A stretch of 59,150 nt of DNA from an uncultured Subdoligranulum sp. (GTDB lineage: Bacteria; Bacillota; Clostridia; Oscillospirales; Ruminococcaceae), in the NCBI GenBank assembly GCA_945830575.1, contig CALZZE010000016.1, positions 1-59,150 of the forward strand, in the 5' to 3' direction. Shown piece after piece: positions 34,128-45,630 of the stretch (positions are counted from its first letter, which is position 1; each line of letters opens with the position of its first letter). A program made the position numbers and the translations under genes. The notes under the pieces are model-generated. The model saw only the letters and a list, made by a program, of their open reading frames with translations, had not been told where the DNA came from and searched no databases.

Positions 34128-35438
34128 ATGGAATCTTTCAACGACGTATTGGACGCGGCCAAGCAATACTGCCGCGAACATACCGCCGAGGCAACCTATC
34201 AATACTACATCAGCGGGCTGGAGGCCGTCAGCTTTGAGAACTCCAACTGCGTGACGCTGCTGGTGCGCAACGATTTTATCCGCGGCATTTTAGAGGACCG
34301 GTACACCGGGCTGATGAAGGCCGCCTTCAAAGCTGCGCTGGGCTTTGACGTGGAGGTGAAGTTCACCATCCCCCAGCCCGACCCGGAGGAGGAAGCCCGC
34401 GAGGACCGGGAGGAGCGCCTGCCGGTGGGGCAGTACGCCTTCACCTTTGAGAACTTCATCCGCGGCCCGTCCAACCAGTTCGCCTTTGCGGCGGCGCAGG
34501 CGGTGGCGGCCAACCCCTCCGGCGCCTACAACCCGCTGTTCATCTACGGCCCCTCCGGCCTGGGCAAGACCCACCTGCTCCACGCCATCAAGTTCGAGGT
34601 GGCGAAAAACCACCCGGATTTCAACATCGTCTACGTGGACTGCGAGGTATTCACCAACGAGATCATCGAGGCGGTGAAAAACGGCACCACCGAGCTGTTC
34701 CGGCAGAAATACCGTCTGGCGGATGTGCTGCTCATCGACGACATCCAGTTCCTGGCAGGCAAGGAGAGCACGCAGGAGGAATTTTTCCACACCTTCAACA
34801 CGCTGCACAACGCGGGCAAGCAGATCGTCATTGCCAGCGACCGCCCCGCCAAGGAGATCAAGAGTCTGGAGGAGCGTCTGCGCACCCGGTTCGAGTGGGG
34901 CCTGACCGCCGACATCCAGCCGCCGGACTTCGAGACCCGGGTGGCCATCGTCAAGCGCAAGGCGGAGCTGCTCAAGCTGGACGTGCCCGACGATGTGGCG
35001 GACTACATCGCCAACCATCTGAAGCAGAACATCCGCCAGCTGGAGGGCGCGGTGAAAAAGCTCAACGCCTACTATATGCTGGAGGGCATCTCCCCCTGCA
35101 TCGGCGTGACCTCCACCGCCATCAAGGACACGCTGAACGATACCCAGCCCATCCCCGTCACCATTGAAAAAATCATCAACGAGGTGGCCCGCACCTACAA
35201 CCTGCTGCCCTCCGATATCCGGGGCAAAAAGCGCAGCGCCAACGTGAGCGCCGCCCGCCAGATGACCATGTACATCATCCGGGAAGTCACCGGCATGAGC
35301 ATGGAGGCCATCGGGCAGGAATTCAACCGGGACCACTCCACGGTGGTGTACTCCATCAACACAATGGAAAAAAACATCGCCAAGGACAAGCACCTGAAAG
35401 AGATGTGCGACGATATCATCAAGAACGTGAGAACTTAA
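34128..35438 (+). CDS. dnaA: Chromosomal replication initiator DnaA
   Basis: This encodes 436 residues with all four domains. Domain I comes first (about 1-85), then a short linker. The AAA+ core has Walker A GPSGLGKTHL (about 141-150) and Walker B LLIDDIQF (about 202-209). The C-terminal DNA-binding domain ends with RDHSTVVYSIN (about 404-414), which contacts the DnaA box. It starts rightward replication genes and is followed by dnaN after a 395-bp box-rich gap. Confidence 0.97.
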   Translation: MESFNDVLDAAKQYCREHTAEATYQYYISGLEAVSFENSNCVTLLVRNDFIRGILEDRYTGLMKAAFKAALGFDVEVKFTIPQPDPEEEAREDREERLPVGQYAFTFENFIRGPSNQFAFAAAQAVAANPSGAYNPLFIYGPSGLGKTHLLHAIKFEVAKNHPDFNIVYVDCEVFTNEIIEAVKNGTTELFRQKYRLADVLLIDDIQFLAGKESTQEEFFHTFNTLHNAGKQIVIASDRPAKEIKSLEERLRTRFEWGLTADIQPPDFETRVAIVKRKAELLKLDVPDDVADYIANHLKQNIRQLEGAVKKLNAYYMLEGISPCIGVTSTAIKDTLNDTQPIPVTIEKIINEVARTYNLLPSDIRGKKRSANVSAARQMTMYIIREVTGMSMEAIGQEFNRDHSTVVYSINTMEKNIAKDKHLKEMCDDIIKNVRT

Positions 35439-35570
35439 AAAATTAGAAATTGGGAGTTAGGAATTAGGAAGGAAGGTGCGGCTTGCGCCGCTTTTCAAAA
35501 ACTTCCGCGCAGCGGACACCGCAATTCCTACTTTCTAATTCCTCATTTCTAATTCCAAATTTTCCACTGC
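35438..35570. repeat. MITE-like inverted repeat between dnaA and dnaN
   Basis: Copies of the words AATTAGGAAT and AGAAATTGGGAG at 35440-35480 are mirrored as TTCCTACTTTCTAATTCC at 35524-35570, around a central CGGCTTGCGCCG hairpin. The same TAATTCCTAATTCC words occur singly at 17890, 39184 and 49940. It is likely a small non-coding insertion; the frames inside are not genes. Confidence 0.5.
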
Positions 35571-35720
35571 TTTTTCCCTTTTCCACAGTCGGTTTTCCCC
35601 AACCGGTGTGGACAACCCAAGTTTTCCCCATTTTCCACCGAGTTTTCAACACCTCCGCTTGGAAAATTCAACCGCTGTTTTTCTGACCGTGACAGGCCTT
35701 TCCGGGTTTTTCCACGGTTT
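35571..35720. promoter_or_regulatory. DnaA-box cluster in the dnaA-dnaN gap
   Basis: Box-like nonamers are TTTTCCACA (35579-35587), the inverted TGTGGACAA (35608-35616), TTTTCCACC (35631-35639), TTTTCAACA (35643-35651) and TTTCCACGG (35709-35717). The gap of 395 bp between dnaA and dnaN holds no gene. Together with the upstream gap this suggests a bipartite origin as in Bacillus. Confidence 0.6.
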
Positions 35721-35833
35721 CAACGCCACTACTACGACTACGAAATAGTTTATTAGTAAAACAGGCATTTTCTTGAAAAACACGACGGGAAACCTCCTGC
35801 TTTTCCCCTGTTTTTGTTGAAAAGGAGAACACC

Positions 35834-36943
35834 ATGACTTTTGAATGTGAGAAATCCCTGTTGGCCTCTGCCATCGAGGGTGTGAGCAGAGCCATCACCA
35901 ACCGGGCTGCCATCCCGGTGCTGGAGGGCATCTATCTGAAGGCCGAGGGGTTTCAGCTGACGCTCACCGGCTATGACATGGAAATGGGCATCACCACCAC
36001 CATCGAGTGCAACGTGCTCATTGCCGGCGAGACGGTGCTGGACGCCAGACTGCTGGGTTCCATGGTGAGCCGGATGCCCGGCGGCGATGTGCGCATCGAG
36101 CTGACCGACGAGGGGCAGGCAAAAATCAGCTGCGGCGTGGCGGAGTTTGAGATTCCCGCCATGATGCCGTCGGATTATCCGGCGCTGCCCAACCCCGGCG
36201 CCGAGAACACCATGACCATTCCCTGCTCCATGATGCGGGAGATGATCGAAAAGACCATCTATGCGGTGTCCACCGAGGACAAAAAGCCCGCCCACACCGG
36301 CGAGCTGTTCGTCATTGAGCCGGGCAGCCTGACCATCGTGGCGCTGGACGGCTACCGGCTGGCCATCATCCAGCGGGACGTGACCTGCACCCGGGATATC
36401 CGCATCATCATTCCCGCCAAGACGCTGCAGGAGCTGCTGAAAATTCTCGGCGGACCGGACGACCCGGTAAAAATCGACGCCAACCGCCGCTATGTGGTGT
36501 TCACCACCAACGGCTACACCATCATGAGCCGGCTCATCGAGGGGGACTTCCTCAATTATGAGAGCGTCATCCCCAAGGAAAAGCACACCACCGTGGTGGT
36601 GGACTGCCGCCGGTTCATCGATACCATCGAGCGCGCCTCCCTCATCATCACCGAGCGGCTGAAAAACCCGCTGCGCATCACCTTCTCGCCGGAAACGGTG
36701 ACGGTGCGCTGCCAGACCAATCTGGGCAAGGTGGTGGACGAGTTCCCGCCGGAAAGCTTTGAGGGCGATGTGGTGGAAATCGGCTTCAACAATCGCTATA
36801 TGCTGGACGCGCTGCGCAACTGCCGCTGCGAGAAAATGCGCATCGAGATCAACGGCCCTTTGAGCCCGGTGCTGCTGCTGCCGGTGGAGGGACATGATTT
36901 CACCTATCTGGTGCTGCCGGTGAGGTTTAAGAACGAAGGATGA
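35834..36943 (+). CDS. dnaN: DNA polymerase III beta clamp
   Basis: This encodes 369 residues in the three-repeat clamp fold. [21 protein letters not shown] at the start, [10 protein letters not shown], and the C-terminal [15 protein letters not shown] with the final clamp pocket are typical. It forms a ring around DNA for PolC and other partners. AAAGGAG precedes the ATG. It is followed directly by yaaA and recF, a conserved order. Confidence 0.96.
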   Translation: MTFECEKSLLASAIEGVSRAITNRAAIPVLEGIYLKAEGFQLTLTGYDMEMGITTTIECNVLIAGETVLDARLLGSMVSRMPGGDVRIELTDEGQAKISCGVAEFEIPAMMPSDYPALPNPGAENTMTIPCSMMREMIEKTIYAVSTEDKKPAHTGELFVIEPGSLTIVALDGYRLAIIQRDVTCTRDIRIIIPAKTLQELLKILGGPDDPVKIDANRRYVVFTTNGYTIMSRLIEGDFLNYESVIPKEKHTTVVVDCRRFIDTIERASLIITERLKNPLRITFSPETVTVRCQTNLGKVVDEFPPESFEGDVVEIGFNNRYMLDALRNCRCEKMRIEINGPLSPVLLLPVEGHDFTYLVLPVRFKNEG

Positions 36944-36945
36944 CT

Positions 36946-37161
36946 ATGAACAAAATCATCATTCATACGGAATTTATCAAGCTGGACGCGCTGCTGAAAT
37001 TCGCCGGGCTGTGTGAGACCGGCGGCGAGGCCAAGGAACTGATCCAGGGCGGCGCGGTGACGGTGAACGGCGAGGTCTGCACCATGCGGGGCAAAAAATG
37101 CCGCGCCGGAGATGTGGTGTCGCTGGACGGGCAGACCATCCAGATTGCGGAGGGCTGCTGA
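36946..37161 (+). CDS. yaaA: S4-domain RNA-binding protein YaaA
   Basis: This encodes 71 residues with one S4 domain: [21 protein letters not shown] then [17 protein letters not shown]. The ATG at 36946 has GAAGGA upstream; an earlier ATG overlaps the dnaN stop. The position between dnaN and recF is conserved in Firmicutes, and a ribosome-related RNA-binding role is inferred for the family. Confidence 0.9.
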   Translation: MNKIIIHTEFIKLDALLKFAGLCETGGEAKELIQGGAVTVNGEVCTMRGKKCRAGDVVSLDGQTIQIAEGC

Positions 37162-38261
37162 TGCGGCTGGATCACCTGACCATCACGGATTACCGCAACA
37201 TTGCCGCCGCTGAACTGACGCCCGATCCGGGCCTGACGGTGCTGTGCGGCGCCAACGGACAGGGCAAGACCAACCTGCTGGAGTCCATCTGGATGCTGAC
37301 GGGGGGCAAAAGCTTCCGCGGCTCCAAGGATGCGGAGCTGATCCGCCGCGGCGAGGCGTTCAGCGTGCTGGACGCCCGGTTTGAGGGGCGCGGCCGGGAA
37401 CAGACCCTCCGCCTGACGGTGGGCGGCCGGGATACCCGGCGGCCCGGGCGCAGCGGGCGGCTCAACGGCACCGACTACGCCCGCGCCGGCGCCATGGCCG
37501 GGGCGTTCACCGCCGTGGTGTTTGAGCCAAACCACCTGAGCCTTGTGAAGGGCGGCCCCGAGGGACGGCGGCGGTTTCTGGATACCGCGCTTTGCCAGCT
37601 GTATCCGGGGTATCTGGCGGCACTGCGGCGGTATGCCCGCATCATCACCCAGAAAAACGCCCTGCTGAAATCCTACGAGATCACCCCCGGCGCGGCGCAG
37701 CTGCTGGAGGCGTTCCAGACCGAGCTGGTGAAGTACGGCGCACAGATCATGATCTATCGCCGGGGCTATCTGGGAAATCTGGCTCCCGCCGCCGCGAAAA
37801 ATTACGAGGAAATCTCCAGCGGGGCGGAGCGGCTGGAGCTGCGTTACCTGCCCGCCGCCTCTGTGGAGGACCCGCACCCCGCCGACGCGCTGGCGGAAAA
37901 GCTGGCCGCCATGGAACAGGCGGAGCTGCGGGCGGGGTACTGTCTGGTGGGGCCGCACCGGGAGGATGTGGAGATCCTCATCAACGACCAGCCCGCCCGG
38001 GTGTTCGGCAGTCAGGGACAGCAGCGCAGCGCGGTGCTCGCCATGAAGCTGGCGGAGGCCGCCATGGCCGGGGAACTGCTGGAGGAGGAGCCGGTCATGC
38101 TGCTGGACGATGTGCTCAGCGAGCTGGACGATGACCGCCAGACCTACCTGCTTACCCGCATCGGCAAAAACCAGACCTTCGTCACCACCTGCGACACCGC
38201 CGCCTTTGCACGTACCAACGGCAAAATCGTCATCGTGGAGGGCGGAAGGGTACGGGAATAG
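37161..38261 (+). CDS. recF: DNA repair protein RecF
   Basis: This encodes 366 residues of the SMC-like RecF family. Walker A is CGANGQGKTNLLE (about 29-41), the signature is GSQGQQRSAVLAMKLAE (about 292-308) and Walker B is LLDDVLSELD (about 315-324). It loads RecA at gaps with RecO and RecR. The start overlaps the yaaA stop by one base. Confidence 0.95.
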   Translation: MRLDHLTITDYRNIAAAELTPDPGLTVLCGANGQGKTNLLESIWMLTGGKSFRGSKDAELIRRGEAFSVLDARFEGRGREQTLRLTVGGRDTRRPGRSGRLNGTDYARAGAMAGAFTAVVFEPNHLSLVKGGPEGRRRFLDTALCQLYPGYLAALRRYARIITQKNALLKSYEITPGAAQLLEAFQTELVKYGAQIMIYRRGYLGNLAPAAAKNYEEISSGAERLELRYLPAASVEDPHPADALAEKLAAMEQAELRAGYCLVGPHREDVEILINDQPARVFGSQGQQRSAVLAMKLAEAAMAGELLEEEPVMLLDDVLSELDDDRQTYLLTRIGKNQTFVTTCDTAAFARTNGKIVIVEGGRVRE

Positions 38262-38262
38262 C

Positions 38263-38818
38263 ATGGAAGAAACCAAAAATCCGGTCAGGAAACCTGTGCG
38301 GTTAAAAGAATACGGGTACGGCACAGGGGTGTATTTTGTGACCATCGTAGCCAAGGACAGGCAGAAAATATTTTCCACCATTACAGGTTCCCGGCAGAAT
38401 GTAGGGGCCGGATTGCAGGGCACCCTTACGGGCCATCCGGCCCGAGGACGTTCAAAATGAATTAACGGTCATTGGAAATATTGCCGAACAACGTTTATTG
38501 GAAATCCCTGTGCATTATCCCGGGGTTCAAATAGAAAATTATGTGATTATGCCAAATCATATCCATATTATTTTCGGAATAGAGGAACCGCCAACGGGCC
38601 GGATATATCCGTCCCCTACGGAGGAAAAAGAAAACCCGGCAACAAGAAAATTATGCGATGTGATTGGAAAGTATAAGGCGTCTGTGTCTCGTGTTGTCGG
38701 CCATCCTATCTGGCAGCGCTCTTATTACGACCACGTCATCCGCAGCCAGCAGGATTTTGAGGAAATCTGGCGGTATATCGATAACAACCCATTACAATGG
38801 CTGCTGGATAAAGAATAA
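38263..38818 (+). pseudogene. REP-associated tyrosine transposase (RAYT), frameshifted at a REP hairpin
   Basis: Frame 1 from 38263 encodes the N-terminal part (RLKEYGYGTGVYFVTIVAKD) and ends at a stop at 38458. The rest is in the next frame from about 38405 (RPEDVQNELTVIG) to 38818. It has the HUH motif MPNHIHIIF, a Tyr in GKYKASVSR as the likely nucleophile, and the RAYT tail WQRSYYDHVIR. The total length of about 185 residues is normal. The frame breaks inside a GTAGGGGC-type hairpin (38401-38450), and the TAG of the foot is a stop in frame 2. RAYTs are single-copy Y1 transposases that mobilise REP hairpins. A programmed frameshift is less likely. Confidence 0.8.
38401..38450 (+). repeat. 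REP-like hairpin inside the RAYT gene
   Basis: A GTAGGG foot at 38401 is followed by GGCCGGAT, a loop, and ATCCGGCC. It shares the foot of the intergenic copies but has a longer loop. It lies exactly at the frame change of the transposase. Confidence 0.65.
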
Positions 38819-38830
38819 ATTTTCCCCCCG

Positions 38831-38892
38831 CAATCGCATGGAATGCGATTGCATTTGAAAGTTCTTTCGGTTCCTTTCTTTCAAGAAAGGAA
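38831..38892 (+). repeat. Half copy of a palindromic dispersed repeat
   Basis: The CAATCGCAT/ATGCGATTG hairpin and the following TTCTTTCGGTTCCTTTCTT with AAGAAAGG match 41241-41300 almost base for base. It lies 13 bp after the RAYT stop. Confidence 0.7.
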
Positions 38893-38919
38893 TATCACAA
38901 CATTCCAAAGGAGAAACCC

Positions 38920-39192
38920 ATGTATTTTCATGCCGGGCAGGATTTTGTTCTCAACACCCGCGACGTCATCGGCATCTTTGATCTGGACACTGCGGGCGCG
39001 TCCAAGCGGACGCAGGAATATTTCCGGCACATGGAATCGGAGGGCGCCGTGGCCGACCTGTGCGGCGCGGGCGGTATCCCGCGCAGCTTCACCGTCACGG
39101 ATTTTCCCACCGAGACCATCTATCTGAGCCAACTATCCCCCGCCGCGCTGAAAGGCCGTGCGGAACGGTTTACCATTTCAGGTAATTCCTAA
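38920..39192 (+). CDS. remB: Extracellular matrix regulator RemB
   Basis: This encodes 90 residues of the DUF370/RemB family: MYFHAGQDFVLNTRDVIGIFDLD at the start (in part VLNTRDVIGIFDLD), then a variable region and IYLSQLSPAALKGR. The place between recF and gyrB is conserved in Firmicutes. RemA-type relatives bind DNA and activate biofilm matrix genes; RemB is less well understood. AAAGGAG precedes the ATG. Confidence 0.88.
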   Translation: MYFHAGQDFVLNTRDVIGIFDLDTAGASKRTQEYFRHMESEGAVADLCGAGGIPRSFTVTDFPTETIYLSQLSPAALKGRAERFTISGNS

Positions 39193-41187
<1,995 letters not shown>

Positions 41188-41201
41188 GGTTTCAGATGAC
41201 G

Positions 41202-41300
41202 CTTTCTTGAAAGAAAGCTTGGCAAAGAACTTTTAATAGCAATCGCATAATATGCGATTGCAGTTGAAAATTCTTTCGGTTCCTTTCTTATAAGAAAGGA
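41202..41300. repeat. Palindromic dispersed repeat between gyrB and gyrA
   Basis: The arms AAGAAAGCTTGGCAAAGAAC and the complement of TTCTTTCGGTTCCTTTCTT pair imperfectly around an inner CAATCGCAT/ATGCGATTG hairpin, so the whole 99 bp can fold. Half of it is repeated at 38831. It is MITE-like and lies in the gyrB-gyrA transcript. Confidence 0.7.
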
Positions 41301-41318
41301 ATAACAGGAGAAGAACGT

Positions 41319-43886
41319 ATGGAAGAAAACATCATCATGGTGCCGGGGTCCGGTACCAAGGTCATTGTGCGGGACGTGAAGCAGGAAATCGAGACCGCGT
41401 TTCTGGACTACTCCATGTCGGTCATCGTGGCCCGCGCTCTGCCCGACGTGCGGGACGGCCTGAAACCCGTGCACCGGCGCATCCTGTACACCATGCACGA
41501 GCGCGGCAACGACCCCCAGCACGCCTACCGCAAATCCGCCGACACGGTGGGTGCGGTGCTTGGCTCCTACCACCCCCACGGCGACGCCTCCGTGTACGAC
41601 GCCATGGTGCGCCTTGCGCAGGATTTCAGCCTGCGGTATCCGCTGGTGGACGGCCAAGGCAACTTCGGTTCCGTGGACGGCGACCCCCCGGCCGCCTACC
41701 GTTACACCGAGGCCCGCATGTCCAAAATCGCCTGCGAGATGCTCACCGATATTGAGAAGGAGACCATCGACTGGCAGCCCAACTTTGACGAGACCAAAAA
41801 AGAACCCTCGGTGCTGCCCAGCCGGTTCCCCAACCTGCTGGTGAACGGCAGTCAGGGCATCGCGGTGGGCATGGCCACCAACATCCCGCCCCACAATCTG
41901 GGCGAGATCGTGGACGGCATGGTGGCCCTCATTGACGACCCCGACATCGACCTGCCCGGCCTGATGGAATACATCAAAGGCCCGGATTTTCCCACCGGCG
42001 GCATCATCATGGGCCGCAGCGGCATCCGCGCCGCCTACGCCACCGGCCGCGGCAAAATCACGCTGCGCGGCCGCGCCGAGATCGTGGAAAAGAAAAACGG
42101 CCGGTTTGATATCATCGTCACCGAAATTCCCTATATGGTCAACAAGACCCGGCTCATTGAATCCATCGCCGATCTTGTGAAGGACAAGCGCATCGAGGGC
42201 ATCTCCGACCTCAACGACGAATCCTCCAGCCGCACCGGCATGCGCATCGTCATTGAGATCAAGAAGGACGCCAACCCGCAGGTGGTGCTCAACCAGCTGT
42301 ACCGCTACACCCAGCTGCAGGATTCCGTGGGCGTCATCATGATCGCGCTGGACAACAAGACCCCCAAGGTCATGTCCTTAAAAACCATGATGGAGCGCTA
42401 TCTTTCCTTCCAGATGGACGTCATCCGCCGGCGCACCGCCTTCGAACTGAAAAAGGCCGAGGAGCGCGCCCACATTCTGGAGGGCCTGCACAAGGCGGTG
42501 GATATCGTGGACGAAATCATCGCCACCATCCGCGCCTGCAAGGGCGGCATGGCCGAGGCCCGCACCGCCGTCATGGAGCGGTTCGACTTTGACGAGCCGC
42601 AGGCGGACGCCATCGTCAAGCTGCAATTGGGCAAGCTGGCCGGTCTGGAAATCCTCAAAATCGAGGAAGAACTGGACGGCCTGCACGCTGCCATCGAGGA
42701 TTACAAGGACATTCTGGCAAACGACCATCATGTGAAGGAAATCGTCAAAACTGACCTTGTAGCGCTGAAAAATAAGTACGGTGACGAGCGCCGCACCTCC
42801 ATCGAGGCGGTGAGCGGCGAGGTGGACATCGAGGACCTCATCCCCGAGGAGACCTGCGTGTTCACGCTGACCCACGAGGGCTATATCAAGCGCACCGCCG
42901 CCGACACCTACCAGGCCCAGAACCGGGGCGGCCGCGGCGTGCAGGGGCTGACCCACAAGGACGAGGACTTCACCGAGGAGCTGTTCGTCGGCTCCACCCA
43001 CGATTATATGCTGTTCGTCACCGACCGGGGCCGCGTGTACCGTCTGAAAGGGTATCAGGTGCCGGAGGGGGCGCGCACCTCCAAGGGCAGCCATATCGTG
43101 AATATGCTGCAATTGCAGGAGGGCGAAAAGGTCAGCATTATGATGCGCCAGCCTGCGGGCGCCGACGAGGAAAACACCTATATCACCATGGTGACCCGCA
43201 AGGGCCTCATCAAGCGTACCCGGCTGAAGGAGTTCCGCAACATCCGCAAGGCTGGCCTGATTGCCATCGCACTGAACGATGATGATTCGCTGGTCTGGTG
43301 CCACATGACCGGCGGCGAGGATGAACTCATTGTCGCCACCCATGACGGCGCGGCGCTGCACTTCACCGAGGCGGGCGCCCGGGCCATGGGCCGCAGCGGC
43401 CACGGCGTGCGGGTCATCAAGCTGCGGGAAGGGGACTACGTGGTGGGCGTGGGCGTCTGCCGCCCCGGCGCCACCGTGCTGACCATCTCGGAGGACGGCA
43501 AGGGCCGCCGCAGCCGCATCGACGATTACCGCATGACCAACCGGGGCGGTCTGGGCATTCGCAACTACACCCGCGGCGGTGTGGCGGGCATCAAAATTGT
43601 CGATGATACGGATGATTTGATTATGATTAGCCAGAACGGCATTTTGATTCGGATGCATGCATCGGACATCAACGTGCAGAGCCGCTACGGAAGCGGCGTG
43701 CGGGTGATGCGGCTGGCCGAGGGGGACAAGGTGGCCGTGGTGGCCCGCGTGGACCGGGACGCCAGCGCCGAGACGAGCGCGCCCATCGCGGAAGGGGAGC
43801 CGGACGCCGAACCCACCGCCGAGGAAATTGCCGCCATGGAGGCGGCGGACGCCAGCGCCGACGCGCAGAGCACCGAAGAGGAATAA
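41319..43886 (+). CDS. gyrA: DNA gyrase subunit A
   Basis: This encodes 855 residues. The winged-helix/tower core contains [19 protein letters not shown], the quinolone region [13 protein letters not shown] (about 84-96) and the catalytic Tyr in AYRYTEARM (about 129). The C-terminal beta-pinwheel has the GyrA box [10 protein letters not shown], one change from QRRGGRG. Ala90 stands where most Firmicutes have Ser. An acidic Ala/Glu tail ends the protein. The gene follows gyrB after a 130-bp gap that holds a palindromic repeat. Confidence 0.97.
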   Translation: MEENIIMVPGSGTKVIVRDVKQEIETAFLDYSMSVIVARALPDVRDGLKPVHRRILYTMHERGNDPQHAYRKSADTVGAVLGSYHPHGDASVYDAMVRLAQDFSLRYPLVDGQGNFGSVDGDPPAAYRYTEARMSKIACEMLTDIEKETIDWQPNFDETKKEPSVLPSRFPNLLVNGSQGIAVGMATNIPPHNLGEIVDGMVALIDDPDIDLPGLMEYIKGPDFPTGGIIMGRSGIRAAYATGRGKITLRGRAEIVEKKNGRFDIIVTEIPYMVNKTRLIESIADLVKDKRIEGISDLNDESSSRTGMRIVIEIKKDANPQVVLNQLYRYTQLQDSVGVIMIALDNKTPKVMSLKTMMERYLSFQMDVIRRRTAFELKKAEERAHILEGLHKAVDIVDEIIATIRACKGGMAEARTAVMERFDFDEPQADAIVKLQLGKLAGLEILKIEEELDGLHAAIEDYKDILANDHHVKEIVKTDLVALKNKYGDERRTSIEAVSGEVDIEDLIPEETCVFTLTHEGYIKRTAADTYQAQNRGGRGVQGLTHKDEDFTEELFVGSTHDYMLFVTDRGRVYRLKGYQVPEGARTSKGSHIVNMLQLQEGEKVSIMMRQPAGADEENTYITMVTRKGLIKRTRLKEFRNIRKAGLIAIALNDDDSLVWCHMTGGEDELIVATHDGAALHFTEAGARAMGRSGHGVRVIKLREGDYVVGVGVCRPGATVLTISEDGKGRRSRIDDYRMTNRGGLGIRNYTRGGVAGIKIVDDTDDLIMISQNGILIRMHASDINVQSRYGSGVRVMRLAEGDKVAVVARVDRDASAETSAPIAEGEPDAEPTAEEIAAMEAADASADAQSTEEE

Positions 43887-43888
43887 AC

Positions 43889-43926
43889 AAAACAGCTGTG
43901 CAGAATTGCCTGCACAGCTGTTTTTT
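43889..43926 (+). terminator. Terminator after gyrA
   Basis: AACAGCTGTGCA/TGCACAGCTGTT forms a 12-bp stem followed by six T residues immediately after the gyrA stop. The A-run on the left also allows use by the convergent TPM gene. Confidence 0.85.
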
Positions 43927-43936
43927 ATGTTCATGT

Positions 43937-44932
43937 TTACCGCCGGCCGGCGCCGCCGCCGCGGGTGGAACCGCCGCCTGCACGGAAGCTGCCGCCTCCG
44001 CTGCGGATGCCGCCGCCCATGCCGCCGGAAAAACCGCCGCCGGGACGGGGGCCGGAGCTGAATCCACCACCGGGACGGCCGGCGCCGCCGCCGCGGGTGG
44101 AGCCGCCGCCTGCGCGGAAGTTACCGGGACCGCCCATGGGGCCGGGGCCGCCGAACCCGCCGCGTGGCGGCGGAGGAGGAGGCGGGGGAGGCGGACGCCG
44201 GGTGCGACGTCCCGCGCTGCGGCCCATGCTGTACCAGAACAGGTTGTTGGCCACGTTGCTGCCGCTGCCGCCGCCGGTGGGCGGGGGCGGAGGACCGCGC
44301 CGCTTACTGGTGGACAGCCAGATGATCAGCAGAATCACCAGCAGAATGGCGAACACGATGAGCACCATGCCCGCCCCGGAGGAATTGTTTTTGTAGGTCT
44401 CGCCCCGGCCCACCGCGTCCACGTCCATGGTGATGCCGTACTGGCGGCAGAGCCGTTCGGTGAGGGCCGCCGCTGTCTGGCGGGCGCAGGCGTCGTAGTC
44501 GCCCTTGACCCAGTTGTCCTCGGTGTAGGAGTCAAAAATAGAATTCAGCGTGCTCACCGACAGTTGCTTTTCCACGCCGGAACCCCGGGTGATCCAGTAG
44601 TTGTCCTCGCCGGGGGCCATCAGGAACAGCACGCCGTTGTCCTTGTCGGCGTCGCCCAGCCCCCAGGCGTTGAACACCTCGTAGGCGTAGCCCTCCATGG
44701 TGTTGTTGCCGATGTATTCCACGGTGTACACGCCGATCTGCGCGCCGCATTCCTTTTGCAGCGCGATGGACAGGTTGGTGACGTAGGTCTCGGTGTCGGC
44801 GGAGAGGATGTTGGCGGTGTCCATCACGGCTTTATCTTTGTCCACCGTGGGGGCCGCCAGCACCGGCAGCGCCGCGCAGACCGTCACCGCCGCTGTGATA
44901 AAAACAGCGGCAAATCGTTTCAATTTTTTCAC
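43937..44932 (-). CDS. TPM-domain membrane protein with Gly/Pro/Arg-rich tail
   Basis: This encodes 331 residues from a GTG start (GGAGACTCC upstream). A signal-peptide-like N-terminus (KKLKRFAAVFITAAVTVCAAL, cleavage near 27) leads to an extracytoplasmic TPM domain (about 30-180). A membrane helix (about 203-222) and a low-complexity cytoplasmic tail with long proline runs and repeated GGGSTRGGGAGR follow. TPM proteins are linked to membrane-complex turnover. It starts 14 bp after the LemA stop, so the four genes up to 47450 form one operon. Confidence 0.8.
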   Translation of the reverse strand: MKKLKRFAAVFITAAVTVCAALPVLAAPTVDKDKAVMDTANILSADTETYVTNLSIALQKECGAQIGVYTVEYIGNNTMEGYAYEVFNAWGLGDADKDNGVLFLMAPGEDNYWITRGSGVEKQLSVSTLNSIFDSYTEDNWVKGDYDACARQTAAALTERLCRQYGITMDVDAVGRGETYKNNSSGAGMVLIVFAILLVILLIIWLSTSKRRGPPPPPTGGGSGSNVANNLFWYSMGRSAGRRTRRPPPPPPPPPPRGGFGGPGPMGGPGNFRAGGGSTRGGGAGRPGGGFSSGPRPGGGFSGGMGGGIRSGGGSFRAGGGSTRGGGAGRR

Positions 44933-44945
44933 GGAGTCTCCTTTT

Positions 44946-45572
44946 TCAGTTGCCGAACTGCTCCGCCTGACCCGCGCCCCACACTGCGCCGATGACGTTG
45001 GCGGGGAAAGCGGACACGGTGGCGTTGTAGCGTTCGGCGGTGGTGTTGTAGTCCGCGCCCTCCCGGTCAATGATGGACTGCACGCTCACAAGGCTGTCGT
45101 ATAAATCCTCAATGGCGGGGGAGCCGCCGGCGCGGCTGGCATCGGCGTGCAGTGCGTCCGCGGCGTTGTACAGCCGCAGGTTGGCGGTGTACTGGGCGGC
45201 GGGGTCGGCGCTGTCCAGCGCGTTCCAGTCCGCGAGGGCCTGCCGGGCCTCGGTGAGGGAGAGCGTGTCGGCGGGCAGCACCGTCTCGCACTGGCGGATG
45301 AGGCTGGCCGCGTAGTCCGCCGAGGCACTCAGGTCATTCTGGATGGAATTGCCGTGGCGGTCCTGCTGGGTGTAGGCCGCCTGCACAGCCGTATACTGCC
45401 CTTTCAGCTTGGCCCCGCCGATGCCGAACACCGACAAAAGCGCCAGCACCACCAGAAAAACCGACGCTGTGCTGCGTTTTTTGGCGGGGGCGGGCAGCTT
45501 TGTCTCCACCTGCCCGAACACCTCCAGCTGGGGGCCGGAGATGGTGAAGGATTCCTGTTGTTCCAGTTGCAT
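44946..45572 (-). CDS. LemA-family protein
   Basis: This encodes 208 residues: a short cytoplasmic tail, a membrane helix (about 35-55) and a long helical domain with DLSASADYAASLIRQ and the C-terminal YNATVSAFPANVIGAVWG (residues about 180-200), typical of LemA. It probably sits with its helical domain outside the cell. LemA and TPM genes often pair. Function in bacteria is poorly known and may concern envelope stress. Confidence 0.78.
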   Translation of the reverse strand: MQLEQQESFTISGPQLEVFGQVETKLPAPAKKRSTASVFLVVLALLSVFGIGGAKLKGQYTAVQAAYTQQDRHGNSIQNDLSASADYAASLIRQCETVLPADTLSLTEARQALADWNALDSADPAAQYTANLRLYNAADALHADASRAGGSPAIEDLYDSLVSVQSIIDREGADYNTTAERYNATVSAFPANVIGAVWGAGQAEQFGN

Positions 45573-45599
45573 GGCGTACCTCTGAAAGAATTAGGGTTG

Positions 45600-45623
45600 C
45601 GGGCGCACACTGTGTGCCCCTAC
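45600..45623 (-). repeat. REP hairpin
   Basis: The palindrome GGGCGCACA/TGTGTGCCC ends in CCCTAC (45618-45623). The minus-strand GTAGGG foot begins 7 bp after the telA stop codon. Confidence 0.75.
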
Positions 45624-45630
45624 GATATAA

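Noticed and set aside
35464-35686. Short frames on both strands between dnaA and dnaN
   Set aside because: They lie in an inverted repeat and the DnaA-box region and are explained by repeats.
38498-38818. Treating the downstream RAYT frame as an independent 106-residue gene
   Set aside because: Its upstream coding similarity continues in the same frame back to about 38405 and then into the other frame; it is the C-terminal part of one broken gene.
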